In this document: one piece after another, positions 44,064 through 52,574 of the stretch
Layout: every line of letters begins with the position of its first letter
Numbering within the stretch: the first letter of the stretch is position 1
From: an uncultured Polaribacter sp.
GTDB lineage: Bacteria > Bacteroidota > Bacteroidia > Flavobacteriales > Flavobacteriaceae
Length of the DNA: 64,000 nucleotides
Assembly (NCBI RefSeq): GCF_947503855.1
Contig: NZ_CANNFF010000007.1
Coordinates: forward strand, 62,001 to 126,000
Direction of reading: 5' to 3'
The notes under the pieces: generated by a model
Database searches by the model: none
Told to the model about the DNA's origin: nothing
Seen by the model: the letters and a program-made list of their open reading frames with translations, nothing else
Translations under genes and position numbers: made by a program

Positions 44064-45041
44064 CTAATTTTTTAAAGCTTCTTCAATCGAATTTTCAAAT
44101 AATTCTGATAAAGAAATACCTGCAACTTTTGCTTGTTGTGGTAAAATACTTTCTTCTGTTAAACCTGGTACAGTATTCATTTCTATAAAGTAAGGTTCAT
44201 CATTTACAAAAATATATTCCGATCTAGAAAAACCAGTCATATTTAAAACTTTATACACTTTTTTGGCTATTTTTTCTACCTTTTTTTGTTGTGTTTTGGT
44301 AATTCTAGCTGGTGTAATTTCTTTTGATTTTCCTTCGTATTTAGCCTCGTAATCAAAGAAATCATTTTCTGAAACAATTTCTGTAATAGGCAATACTTTG
44401 GTTTCTCCTTTATATTGTATCACTCCCACAGAAACTTCTGTACCGTTTAAAAAAGATTCAATTAAAATCTCATTATCTTCTTTGTAAGCAACTTCTATTG
44501 CAGGTACAATGTCCTCTTTTTTGTGTGCTTTCGAGATTCCGTAACTAGAGCCGGCATTATTTGGTTTTATAAAACAAGGTAAGCCAACTTTGTTAATAAT
44601 TTTATCAAGTTGAATTTCATCTCCCTTATTTAAATAAATAGACATTGCTGTTTTTATACCATATGCTTTTACTGCACTTAACGTATCTCTTTTATTAAAA
44701 GTTAGTGCCATTTGATAAAATGGGGCAGAAGTATGTTTTAAATTGATGAGCTTAAAATACGCTAATAATAGCCCATTTTCTCCAGGTGCACCATGAATTG
44801 CATTAAAAACACAATTAAAAATTATTTTTTTCTGGTTAATGATAAAAGAAAAATCGTTTTTATCGATAGGGTATTCATTTTCAGAATCGTCTAAAGCAAC
44901 CCATTTTTCTTGTAAAATTAAAACACGAAAAATATTGTATTTCAACTTATTTAGATGGTTGTAAACCACATTTCCACTTTTTAGAGAAATCTGTTTTTCG
45001 GATGAATAACCACCCATTACAATGGCAATGTTTTGTTTCAT
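44064..45041 (-). CDS. ddl: D-alanine--D-alanine ligase
   Basis: ATP-grasp enzyme joining two D-Ala for peptidoglycan. 325 residues: N-terminal IAIVMGGYSSEKQISLKSG with the catalytic Glu (SSEKQIS), FNAIHGAPGENGLLLAYF, the ATP-grasp loop CFIKPNNAGSSYGISKAHK, and metal ligands in EYIFVNDEPYFIEMNTVPGLT with EESILPQQAKVAG closing the D-Ala pocket. The Tyr/Lys pattern is that of D-Ala-D-Ala, not D-Lac, ligases. It is transcribed away from the PASTA gene from a promoter with a -33 TTG and a -7 TAAATTTG. Confidence 0.95.
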   Translation of the reverse strand: MKQNIAIVMGGYSSEKQISLKSGNVVYNHLNKLKYNIFRVLILQEKWVALDDSENEYPIDKNDFSFIINQKKIIFNCVFNAIHGAPGENGLLLAYFKLINLKHTSAPFYQMALTFNKRDTLSAVKAYGIKTAMSIYLNKGDEIQLDKIINKVGLPCFIKPNNAGSSYGISKAHKKEDIVPAIEVAYKEDNEILIESFLNGTEVSVGVIQYKGETKVLPITEIVSENDFFDYEAKYEGKSKEITPARITKTQQKKVEKIAKKVYKVLNMTGFSRSEYIFVNDEPYFIEMNTVPGLTEESILPQQAKVAGISLSELFENSIEEALKN

Positions 45042-45060
45042 TTATATAAAAATAATAAAA

Positions 45061-45092
45061 CAAATTTATCAAAATATAAATAGAAACAGCAA
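45061..45092 (-). promoter_or_regulatory. ddl promoter (-33 TTG, -7 TAAATTTG)
   Basis: On minus, TTG (45092-45090) is followed after 21 nt by TAAATTTG (45068-45061), an exact -7 box. The start codon is 20 nt further on. Among the promoters in the window it has the best-spaced pair. Confidence 0.65.
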
Positions 45093-45105
45093 CGTTTAGT
45101 TTTTA

Positions 45106-45113
45106 TATATTTG
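45106..45113 (+). promoter_or_regulatory. -7 box for the PASTA-rluD operon
   Basis: TATATTTG fits TAnnTTTG exactly. Transcription would begin near 45119-45121, which excludes the in-frame GTG at 45115 as start and supports ATG 45127 or 45133. Confidence 0.6.
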
Positions 45114-45132
45114 TGTGATAAAAAAAATGATT

Positions 45133-45690
45133 ATGAGTTTGGTTCAATTTTTAAAAAGTAAAACTTTTTTTGTTCAAATAGCAATAGCTATTATTGTTTT
45201 ATTATTGTTTGTTTTTGGCCTAAAATTTTGGTTGGGAGTTACTACAAATCACGATCAAAAAATACAGGTTCCAGACTTACAAAAACTTTCTTTAGAAGAA
45301 GTAAATAGAAAGTTAAAAGAATTAAATTTAGATAGTAGAGTGATTGATAGCGCAAGTTATAACCCAGATTACCCAAAAAAAACTGTGATAGAGCAAACCC
45401 CAGAAGCGGGAGATTTTGTAAAAGAAAAGCGTAAAATTTATTTGACTTTAAATCCGTCTAAATATAAAGATATTACCATACCAGATTTAAATGGTCGTAC
45501 AAAAAGACAGGCTAGTTCTCAGCTAAGGGCAATGGGTTTAAAAGTAGATACAAACTATACCTATGTAAATGATATTGGTAAAGATGTAGTTCGTGGTTTA
45601 AGATACAATGATAAAATTTTACATGAAGGCGACAAATTACCTCTAAACTCTGTGGTAGATTTGGTTTTAGGTGATGGAAAAGGGAATTAG
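45133..45690 (+). CDS. PASTA-domain membrane protein
   Basis: About 185 residues from ATG 45133 (MSLVQFLKSKTFF). One membrane helix (VQIAIAIIVLLLFVFGLKFW) near the N-terminus is followed by PASTA modules in the periplasm: KIQVPDLQKLSLEEVNRKLK with VIEQTPEAGDFVKEKRKIYL, then ITIPDLNGRTKRQASSQLRA. PASTA domains bind muropeptides or beta-lactam-like structures and occur on cell-wall kinases and PBPs; here there is no kinase or PBP part. Being divergent to ddl and upstream of rluD is a standard flavobacterial arrangement. A role in wall sensing or scaffolding is inference. Confidence 0.88.
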   Translation: MSLVQFLKSKTFFVQIAIAIIVLLLFVFGLKFWLGVTTNHDQKIQVPDLQKLSLEEVNRKLKELNLDSRVIDSASYNPDYPKKTVIEQTPEAGDFVKEKRKIYLTLNPSKYKDITIPDLNGRTKRQASSQLRAMGLKVDTNYTYVNDIGKDVVRGLRYNDKILHEGDKLPLNSVVDLVLGDGKGN

Positions 45691-45741
45691 TTGAGAGTGA
45701 GAAGTTGAAAGGAGTATTAATTTTTTAAGAAAGATAGCATT

Positions 45742-46779
45742 TTGCAGGAAGAAAAAAATCAAGATTTAGAAAACGACGATTTATATGAGCATTACAAATT
45801 TGTTGCAGGTGAAGGACAAGAGCCTTTACGTGTAGATAAATTTTTAATGAACTTTGTAGAAAATGCAACCAGAAATAAAGTGCAACAAGCTGCAAAAGCG
45901 GGTAATGTTTTAGTTAATGATGTTGCTGTAAAATCCAATTATAAAGTAAAACCTAAAGATATAGTTAGAGTTGTTTTGGCCTATCCACCAGCAGAAAATT
46001 TATTGGTTGCAGAAAATATTCATTTAGACATTTTTTACGAAGATGATGCAGTAATAGTAGTAAACAAACCAGCAGGAATGGTAGTGCATCCAGGACACGG
46101 AAATTATTCAGGAACTTTGGTAAATGGCTTAATTTATCACATAGAGAACTTACCAACAAACTCTAATGAACGTCCAGGTTTGGTGCATAGAATAGACAAA
46201 GATACAAGTGGTTTATTAGTAGTAGCCAAAACCGAATTTGCTATGGCACATTTATCAAAACAATTTTTTGATAGAACTACAGAGCGTTTGTATTACGCTT
46301 TGGTTTGGGGTAATATAGAAGAAGATGAAGGAACTATTGAAGGCAATATTGGTAGAAGCTTAAAAAATAGGTTACAAATGGCAGTTTTTCCTGATGGTGA
46401 TTTTGGGAAACACGCAGTTACACATTTTAAGGTTTTAGAACGCTTAACCTATGTAACTTTAGTACAATGTAAATTAGAAACTGGTAGAACACATCAAATA
46501 AGAGCCCATTTTAAACATATTGGTCATACACTTTTTAATGATGAACGTTATGGAGGAAATGATATTTTAAAAGGAACCACATTTACCAAATACAAACAGT
46601 TTGTTCAAAATTGCTTTAAAGTATTGCCAAGACAAGCTTTACACGCAAAAACATTAGGATTTACGCATCCAACAACAGGAGAGTTTTTACAATTCAACTC
46701 AGAAGTGCCAGAAGACATCCAAAACTGTCTAGAAAAATGGCGAACGTACTCAGAGCATTCTAAAGAAGAAATAGAATAA
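45742..46779 (+). CDS. rluD: RluA-family 23S rRNA pseudouridine synthase (RluD-like)
   Basis: 345 residues from TTG 45742; no in-frame ATG lies before the conserved core. An S4 RNA-binding domain comes first (RVDKFLMNFVENATRNKVQQ, AGNVLVNDVAVKSNYKVKPK), then the synthase domain with the catalytic Asp in RPGLVHRIDKDTSGLLVVAK, motif I KPAGMVVHPGHGN and the end motif TGRTHQIRAHF. S4 plus this catalytic pattern fits RluD, which modifies helix 69 of 23S rRNA, although RluC-type action cannot be ruled out. It follows the PASTA gene by 51 bp. Confidence 0.92.
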   Translation: MQEEKNQDLENDDLYEHYKFVAGEGQEPLRVDKFLMNFVENATRNKVQQAAKAGNVLVNDVAVKSNYKVKPKDIVRVVLAYPPAENLLVAENIHLDIFYEDDAVIVVNKPAGMVVHPGHGNYSGTLVNGLIYHIENLPTNSNERPGLVHRIDKDTSGLLVVAKTEFAMAHLSKQFFDRTTERLYYALVWGNIEEDEGTIEGNIGRSLKNRLQMAVFPDGDFGKHAVTHFKVLERLTYVTLVQCKLETGRTHQIRAHFKHIGHTLFNDERYGGNDILKGTTFTKYKQFVQNCFKVLPRQALHAKTLGFTHPTTGEFLQFNSEVPEDIQNCLEKWRTYSEHSKEEIE

Positions 46780-46867
46780 AGGAATCTAAAGTGCAACTAG
46801 AAAAAGAATTAAACATAAATAATTATCAAATTAAAAAAACCTGTTTTAGTAGGTTTCACAATAATAT

Positions 46868-47695
46868 ATGAATTTAAAACTAGAAAAACCTATTGTATTT
46901 TTCGATTTAGAAACAACAGGTGTTAACATAGCAACAGACAGAATTGTAGAAATTGCAATTCTAAAAGTTTTTCCAAACGGAAATAAAGAAAGTAAAACGT
47001 GGTTGGTAAATCCAGAAATTGAAATACCACAAGGCGCCACAGATGTTCATGGTATTACAAACGAAAAAGTAGTTACAGAACCTACATTTAAAGAATTGGC
47101 CCCAGCGATTAATAAAATGATTGAAGGTTGCGATTTAGCCGGTTTTAATTCAAACAGATTTGATATTCCTTTGTTGGCGGAAGAATTAATGCGTTCAGGT
47201 ATAGATTTTGACATGAAAAACAGAAAAGCCATAGATGTGCAGGTTATTTTTCATAAAAAAGAACAAAGAACTTTAAGTGCTGGTTATCAATTTTATTGTG
47301 GTAAAGAATTAGAAGGAGCGCATGGTGCAGAAGCAGATACCAATGCTACATACGAGATTTTGTTAGCCCAATTAGATAAGTACGATGATATAGAGAATTC
47401 AGTGGACGCCTTAAGTGAATACTCTACCCATGGAGAAAGAGCAGATTTTGCAGGTTTTATTTTGATGAATGAAGACAAACAAGAAATTTTTTCTTTTGGA
47501 AAATACAAAGGCAGAACCGTAGAAGAGGTTTTAAAAGAAAATCCTGGTTATAATAATTGGATTCAGAATGCAGATTTTCCTTTATATACTAAAAAGGTTT
47601 TAAGAGAAATCAAAGAACGTATGTCTGCTCCAAAAAATACAATGACAGACGAAGAAAAATTACAAGCATTGCAACAAAAATTTAATTTAAAATAA
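46868..47695 (+). CDS. DEDDh 3'-5' exonuclease
   Basis: 275 residues related to the DNA polymerase III epsilon proofreading domain. ExoI motif IVFFDLETTGVNIATDRIVE (D, E), ExoII FNSNRFDIPLLAEEL (D) and ExoIII GAHGAEADTNATYEI (H, D) are all present, so it is DEDDh type. About 90 C-terminal residues (FSFGKYKGRTVEEVLKENPG, YNNWIQNADFPLYTKKVLRE) add a small domain common in Bacteroidota homologues. It may be a stand-alone repair or RNA-processing nuclease; a polymerase partner is not encoded nearby. Confidence 0.9.
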   Translation: MNLKLEKPIVFFDLETTGVNIATDRIVEIAILKVFPNGNKESKTWLVNPEIEIPQGATDVHGITNEKVVTEPTFKELAPAINKMIEGCDLAGFNSNRFDIPLLAEELMRSGIDFDMKNRKAIDVQVIFHKKEQRTLSAGYQFYCGKELEGAHGAEADTNATYEILLAQLDKYDDIENSVDALSEYSTHGERADFAGFILMNEDKQEIFSFGKYKGRTVEEVLKENPGYNNWIQNADFPLYTKKVLREIKERMSAPKNTMTDEEKLQALQQKFNLK

Positions 47696-47740
47696 TGCAA
47701 TTGTTATTCTTACTTAGTTAGGCATCTATAATTAAAAAAC

Positions 47741-48226
47741 ATGTTTACAGATTATAAAAATTTACCAAATAACTCTAGAGTTTGGATTTACCAAGCAGAC
47801 AGAGAATTTACAGTGAAAGAAATAGCAATAATTTCTGAGCAAGCAGAGGCGTTTATAAATAGTTGGACACGTCATGGAGATGACTTAAAAGGCTCTTTTA
47901 CTATTAAATACAATCAATTTTTAATATTGGCTGTAGATGAGAGTTTTAACAATGTTTCTGGCTGTTCTATAGATAGTTCTGTTCGTTTTGTGCAACAATT
48001 AGAAAATGAGCTAAATATAGATTTAATGGATAAAATGAATGTTACTTTTAAAGATAATAATCATATTAACTTGGTAAAATTAGCAGACTTTCAAAAATAT
48101 GCTAAAGATGAAAAGGTAACTGCAGAAACCATTGTTTTTAATAATATGGTAAATACCAAAGAAGACTTAGAAAACAATTGGGAAATACCCGCAAAAAATA
48201 GTTGGCACAAGCGTTTTTTGGTATAA
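47741..48226 (+). CDS. Conserved flavobacterial protein of unknown function (often mislabelled ABC transporter ATPase)
   Basis: 161 residues, soluble, no signal peptide. It begins NLPNNSRVWIYQADREFTVK and contains FINSWTRHGDDLKGSFTIKY, NVSGCSIDSSVRFVQQLENE and ENNWEIPAKNSWHKRFLV. These are strongly conserved in Bacteroidota, where I recall automatic names such as ABC transporter ATPase, but there is no Walker motif, so that name is not supported. The single Cys in SGCSIDSSVRF is striking. It follows the exonuclease gene by 45 bp and ends before a terminator. Confidence 0.8.
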   Translation: MFTDYKNLPNNSRVWIYQADREFTVKEIAIISEQAEAFINSWTRHGDDLKGSFTIKYNQFLILAVDESFNNVSGCSIDSSVRFVQQLENELNIDLMDKMNVTFKDNNHINLVKLADFQKYAKDEKVTAETIVFNNMVNTKEDLENNWEIPAKNSWHKRFLV

Positions 48227-48267
48227 CAATTGATTTAAAAAAAACATACACTGCCAAACAAGTTGCG

Positions 48268-48298
48268 TTAAGGATTGAAATGGCATCCTTTTTTTTAA
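48268..48298 (+). terminator. Terminator after the 47741-48226 gene
   Basis: AAGGAT (48270-48275) pairs with ATCCTT (48285-48290) around a 9-nt loop and runs into a T8-type tract. A common terminator form in flavobacteria. Confidence 0.75.
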
Positions 48299-48311
48299 TT
48301 GTTAAATAAGC

Positions 48312-48390
48312 GTTGTTACGAATGAGGAACGAATGAAGTAATTTCTTTCTCTAAAATGAGATTGCTTTGTAAACTAGCAATGACGTTTTG
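48312..48390. repeat. Decayed ~80-bp palindromic interspersed repeat
   Basis: Left half (TTACGAATGAGGAACGAATG, AAGTAATTTC) and the inverse of the right half (CGTCATTGCTAGTTTACAAA, GCAATCTC) align with mismatches. The unit resembles the CGTCATTGCGAGGAACGAATGAAGC type repeat found many times in Bacteroidota chromosomes. It lies between a terminator and the GH3 gene and contributes no coding sequence. Confidence 0.6.
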
Positions 48391-48459
48391 GGAATCAAAA
48401 AAAAAAGATATAATGGAAAGCCTGTTAAAACGCCCAATAAAACATTTGTAAAAATTAAA

Positions 48460-51378
48460 ATGAAAAAAAATATACTTCTTTTTATACTTATTGTATTTGC
48501 TTACAACTTAAACGCACAAAGATTAGATCCTTTAAGAACTAAAGATTTTGATGCGCAAAATGTTTGGGTAGATAGTATTATGAGTACGATGTCTATTGAT
48601 GAAAAAATTGGCCAACTTTTTATGGTGCAAGCTTATTCTAATTTAGATAAAAAGCACGAAGAGTTTATTACAGAAATGATTGCAAAATATCATGTGGGTA
48701 GTTTGATTTTTATGCAAGGAACACCACAAAAACAAGCCCAATTAAATAATAAATATCAAGATACAGCAAAAGTACCTTTGCTAATTGGTTTTGATGGTGA
48801 GTGGGGTTTAGATATGCGTTTAGATAGCACATATCGTTTTCCTTGGAACATGACTTTAGGTGCTATTAAAAATGATGCTTTAATTGAACAATTTGGAAAG
48901 CATTTAGGGCAACATGCAAAAAGATTAGGCATTCACGTAAATTTTGCGCCTGTTATAGATATTAATGTAAATCCAGAAAACCCAATAATTGGTAACAGAT
49001 CTTTTGGAGAAAGCAAAAAAAACGTCACTCAAAAAGCTATTGCTTTTATAAAAGGTATGCAAAGTGAAGGTGTTTTAGCAAACGGAAAACATTTTCCTGG
49101 ACATGGAGATACTGCTGCAGATTCGCATCACACATTACCAGTTTTAAATTTTGATTTGGCGCGTTTAGATTCCATAGAATTATACCCTTACAAAAAAACG
49201 TTTGATGTTGGTTTGGCAAGTGTAATGACAGCCCATTTAAACATACCTAGTTTAGAAAGCGATGCTAATTTACCCACCTCTTTATCTAAAAGTGTTGTAA
49301 CAAATTTATTGCAACAGCAACTTGGTTTTCAAGGTCTAATTATTACAGATGGTTTAAATATGAAAGGCGCTACCAACTATGCAACTTCTGCAGAAATAGA
49401 TTTGGCAGCCATACAAGCAGGTAACGACTTATTGTTAATTCCGCAAGATGTACCAGCATCTGTTTCTTTAATTAAAACAGCTTTAAAAATGCATACGTTA
49501 ACAGAAGAACATTTAGATTTTTCTGTAAGAAAAATTTTAAAAGCAAAATATTGGGCAGGTTTACACAATTACAAGCCCATTGTGTTAGATCATTTACAAG
49601 AAGATTTAAATAGGGTAGAAGATGAGTTGTTGCATAGAGAATTGGTGAAAAACTCATTAACCGTTGTAAAAAATAACGACTTAAGCCTTCCTGTAAGAAC
49701 CTTAGAAAATAAGAAAATTGCTTATGTAAAATTGGGTGATGCAGAAAACAATGCTTTTGTAAACATGCTTAAAAATTACACAAAAGTAGAGGTTGTTTCT
49801 GATAAAAATTTAAACGGAATTATAAAGAAGCTAAAACCTTATAATTACGTAATTATTGGTTTTCATAAATCTAATTTACATCCTTGGAAAAGTTATAAGT
49901 TTTCTAATAAAGATCTGGTTTGGTTGCAAGAAATTGCAAGAAAAAAAAAGGTGGTTTTAGATGTTTTTACAAGCCCATATAGTTTGTTGCAAATAAAAAG
50001 TTTTAAGAATATAGAGGGGGTTGTTGTATCTTACCAAAATAGTAAATTGGCACAAGAGCTTTCTGCTCAAATGTTATTTGGTGCTTTTGAAGCAAATGGA
50101 AAATTACCAGTTTCTATTGGAGATAATTTTAAAGAAGGTTTTGGAATTACAACATCTAATTTAAGTAGGTTTGAATATACAATACCAGAAGCAGTAGGTA
50201 TGTCATCTAAAAAATTAGTACTCATAGACAAAATTGCTGATACCATTATGGATGAAAAAATGGCACCAGGTTTTCAGGTTTTTGTAGCAAGAAATGGAAA
50301 AGTTGTGTTAGAAAAAAGCTATGGCTATCATACACATGATAAAAAAATAAAAGTAAAAAATACAGATGTTTATGACTTGGCTTCACTAACAAAAATTTTA
50401 GCTTCTTTGCCCTTAATAATGAAAGCAGAAGAAGAAAAAAAAATATCATTATCTGCAAGTTTAAGAGATATTTTACCAAGTTTTTCTAACTCAAATAAAG
50501 ACACAGTTACTGTAAAAGAAATTCTATCGCACTTTGGGCGTTTAAAAGCCTGGATTCCTTTTTATTTGGAGACACAAGACAGTATTTCTCATAAAAATTT
50601 ATCTGTATTTTATAGAAAAAAGAAATCGAATATCTATAATATAAAAGTTGCAGAAAATCTGTTTTTAAACAAACACTACAAAGACAGCATTTATAAACAC
50701 ATAAAAAAGGTAGATCAAAGAGATAGCGAAGGCTATAAATATAGTGATTTAGGTTACTACTTATTTAAAGAAGCCTTAGAAGCAAAATACCAAAAACCGT
50801 TAGATAAGTTAGTAGATGACGAGTTTTACAAATCTTTAGGAGCAGATAGAACCACCTATTTACCACTTAAAAAATTTACTAAAAACCAAATTGTACCTAC
50901 AGAGATAGATACCTATTTCAGAAAACAACTTTTACAAGGTTATGTACATGATATGGGAGCAGCTATGTTAGGTGGTGTAGGCGGTCATGCGGGTTTATTT
51001 GCCAATGCAAACGATGTTGGTAAAATTATGCAAATGTATTTGCAAAAAGGTTTTTATGGAGGCAAACGCTATTTAAAATCAGAAACTATAGATAAATTTA
51101 ACCGTAGATATTATTCTGATAAAAAAGTTAGAAGAGGTTTAGGTTTTGATAAACCGCAGCTAAATCCAGATGTAAAAGCTACTTGTGGTTGTGTTTCCGA
51201 AGAAAGTTTTGGTCATTCTGGATTTACAGGAACTTACACTTGGGCAGACCCCAAAAGTGGTTTGGTATATGTGTTTTTATCTAACAGAGTATATCCAAAT
51301 ATGGAAAATATAGGTTTGCTTAAAAGCAACATGCGCACAAAGATTCAAGAAGTTATTCAAGATGCCATTGTTGACTAG
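48460..51378 (+). CDS. Glycoside hydrolase family 3 (NagZ-like) fused to a serine beta-lactamase domain
   Basis: 972 residues from ATG 48460, signal peptide MKKNILLFILIVFAYNLNAQ. Residues about 25-380 are GH3 with the N-acetylglucosaminidase signature ANGKHFPGHGDTAADSHHTL (His/Asp general acid pair) and GFDGEWGLDMRL, followed by a GH3 C-terminal domain. From about 590 a class C beta-lactamase/esterase fold follows: S-x-x-K in DLASLTKILASL and a Tyr motif in YKYSDLGYYLF, ending GHSGFTGTYTWADPKS. Such fusions occur in Bacteroidota and are thought to act on peptidoglycan or muropeptides in the periplasm. An in-frame ATG at 48388 overlaps an intergenic repeat and lacks a signal peptide. Confidence 0.92.
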   Translation: MKKNILLFILIVFAYNLNAQRLDPLRTKDFDAQNVWVDSIMSTMSIDEKIGQLFMVQAYSNLDKKHEEFITEMIAKYHVGSLIFMQGTPQKQAQLNNKYQDTAKVPLLIGFDGEWGLDMRLDSTYRFPWNMTLGAIKNDALIEQFGKHLGQHAKRLGIHVNFAPVIDINVNPENPIIGNRSFGESKKNVTQKAIAFIKGMQSEGVLANGKHFPGHGDTAADSHHTLPVLNFDLARLDSIELYPYKKTFDVGLASVMTAHLNIPSLESDANLPTSLSKSVVTNLLQQQLGFQGLIITDGLNMKGATNYATSAEIDLAAIQAGNDLLLIPQDVPASVSLIKTALKMHTLTEEHLDFSVRKILKAKYWAGLHNYKPIVLDHLQEDLNRVEDELLHRELVKNSLTVVKNNDLSLPVRTLENKKIAYVKLGDAENNAFVNMLKNYTKVEVVSDKNLNGIIKKLKPYNYVIIGFHKSNLHPWKSYKFSNKDLVWLQEIARKKKVVLDVFTSPYSLLQIKSFKNIEGVVVSYQNSKLAQELSAQMLFGAFEANGKLPVSIGDNFKEGFGITTSNLSRFEYTIPEAVGMSSKKLVLIDKIADTIMDEKMAPGFQVFVARNGKVVLEKSYGYHTHDKKIKVKNTDVYDLASLTKILASLPLIMKAEEEKKISLSASLRDILPSFSNSNKDTVTVKEILSHFGRLKAWIPFYLETQDSISHKNLSVFYRKKKSNIYNIKVAENLFLNKHYKDSIYKHIKKVDQRDSEGYKYSDLGYYLFKEALEAKYQKPLDKLVDDEFYKSLGADRTTYLPLKKFTKNQIVPTEIDTYFRKQLLQGYVHDMGAAMLGGVGGHAGLFANANDVGKIMQMYLQKGFYGGKRYLKSETIDKFNRRYYSDKKVRRGLGFDKPQLNPDVKATCGCVSEESFGHSGFTGTYTWADPKSGLVYVFLSNRVYPNMENIGLLKSNMRTKIQEVIQDAIVD

Positions 51379-51506
51379 TCTTCCTTTTTTACAGTCATTT
51401 TTTTGTTGAATTTAATTTAGCATAAAAAAGAGCTCCAATAAAGAGTTTGTATTGATCTTGATGAAAACGTTCATTCTGGATTAACAGGTTTGCTAATTAA
51501 CTAATT

Positions 51507-52559
51507 TTAAGAATTACTTTTTGTATTTGTAGGCACTAGTTTAGTATATGCTAAAATAATTGATAAAGAAAGAATTGTATAACAAAAAGCAATTTTTGCA
51601 CCATAAAAATAAGAAATCAAACCAGTTTGTAAACCTAAAAAAATAGGAACACAAACTGCACTTACAGCAAAACGAAAAGTATCTATAAATTCAACTTCAT
51701 CTATTTTTTTAGAAACTTGTTTCCAAATTAAAAAAGGAATCAAATTATTTAATATTAAAATAAAATATAAAAGTTGAAACTTATTTTTGTTAACTTCTTT
51801 TGCTGTTGGGAGTTCTTTGTTTTCTAATAGTTTGTTAATCTTATCAACCTCTGTAAAATCTACTTGCCCCTTGTTTAGTAGTTCTAATTTATATGCATAA
51901 TCTTCATCATTAGCAATATGTACAGTCAATTTTTTTAGTTGTGCACTTACTGAATTTTTAATTTTTATAATAGCAGTTGTTAATTCGTCTTTTTCTAAAA
52001 ATGAATTTGCAAGTATGGGTTCGCCATAATTTATAGCTACTTTACTTGGGTAATTTGTTGTATTTTGGTAAGTAATCCCTACAGGAATTATGGTAATTTT
52101 TAAATCAGGGTATTTTTCTAAAGCACCAAAAACAATTCTGGTAAAACCTTTGCTTAATGGTCTAATTGTTCTTCTACTATTATGGCTGCCTTCTGGAAAA
52201 ATTAAAAGGGTTTCTTCTCGTTTAAAAATCTCGAAACAATCGTTAAAAATAGCTTTATTTTTTTCTAATTCTTTTATACCATCTCTAATTCTGTATATTG
52301 GCATTAGATTTAAAGTACTTAAAAACTTTTTAATCAATGGTTTTTTAAAGACGGCAGCTCTAACTAAGAAGTGATTGGTTCTAGGGTTGTTTGTAGTTAT
52401 AAATAAAGGGTCTATCAAACCATTTGGGTGGTTTGCCATAAACAATATAGCTCCTTTTGTAGGGATATTTTTTAGACCATTTACCTTTATTTTTTTGGAG
52501 TAAAAAAATAAATTTGTTTTTAAAAAACATTTCCATAAGAAATACCAAATAGCTTTCAC
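51507..52559 (-). CDS. PlsC-type 1-acylglycerol-3-phosphate acyltransferase family protein
   Basis: 350 residues from GTG 52559. The acyltransferase box is MANHPNGLIDPLFI (the N-H-P-x4-D variant of HX4D) and the second motif LLIFPEGSHNSRRTIRPLSK; a third, IIPVGITYQN, follows. Two or more hydrophobic segments close the C-terminus (LLYFILILNNLIPFLIW, VCVPIFLGLQTGLISYFYGA, ILSLSIILAYTKL), so it is membrane-bound at the cytoplasmic face and acylates a glycerophosphate-type or ornithine/other lipid. It follows the BASS transporter gene by 15 bp and is likely co-transcribed. Confidence 0.88.
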   Translation of the reverse strand: MKAIWYFLWKCFLKTNLFFYSKKIKVNGLKNIPTKGAILFMANHPNGLIDPLFITTNNPRTNHFLVRAAVFKKPLIKKFLSTLNLMPIYRIRDGIKELEKNKAIFNDCFEIFKREETLLIFPEGSHNSRRTIRPLSKGFTRIVFGALEKYPDLKITIIPVGITYQNTTNYPSKVAINYGEPILANSFLEKDELTTAIIKIKNSVSAQLKKLTVHIANDEDYAYKLELLNKGQVDFTEVDKINKLLENKELPTAKEVNKNKFQLLYFILILNNLIPFLIWKQVSKKIDEVEFIDTFRFAVSAVCVPIFLGLQTGLISYFYGAKIAFCYTILSLSIILAYTKLVPTNTKSNS

Positions 52560-52574
52560 AATGTATTTTTAATT

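Noticed and set aside
46843..46862. Hairpin AAACCT/AGGTTT before the exonuclease gene
   Set aside because: Weak stem; its T run would serve only the minus strand, where no gene ends.
48388..48459. N-terminal extension of the GH3 fusion protein
   Set aside because: It overlaps an intergenic repeat and would bury the clear signal peptide that begins at 48460.
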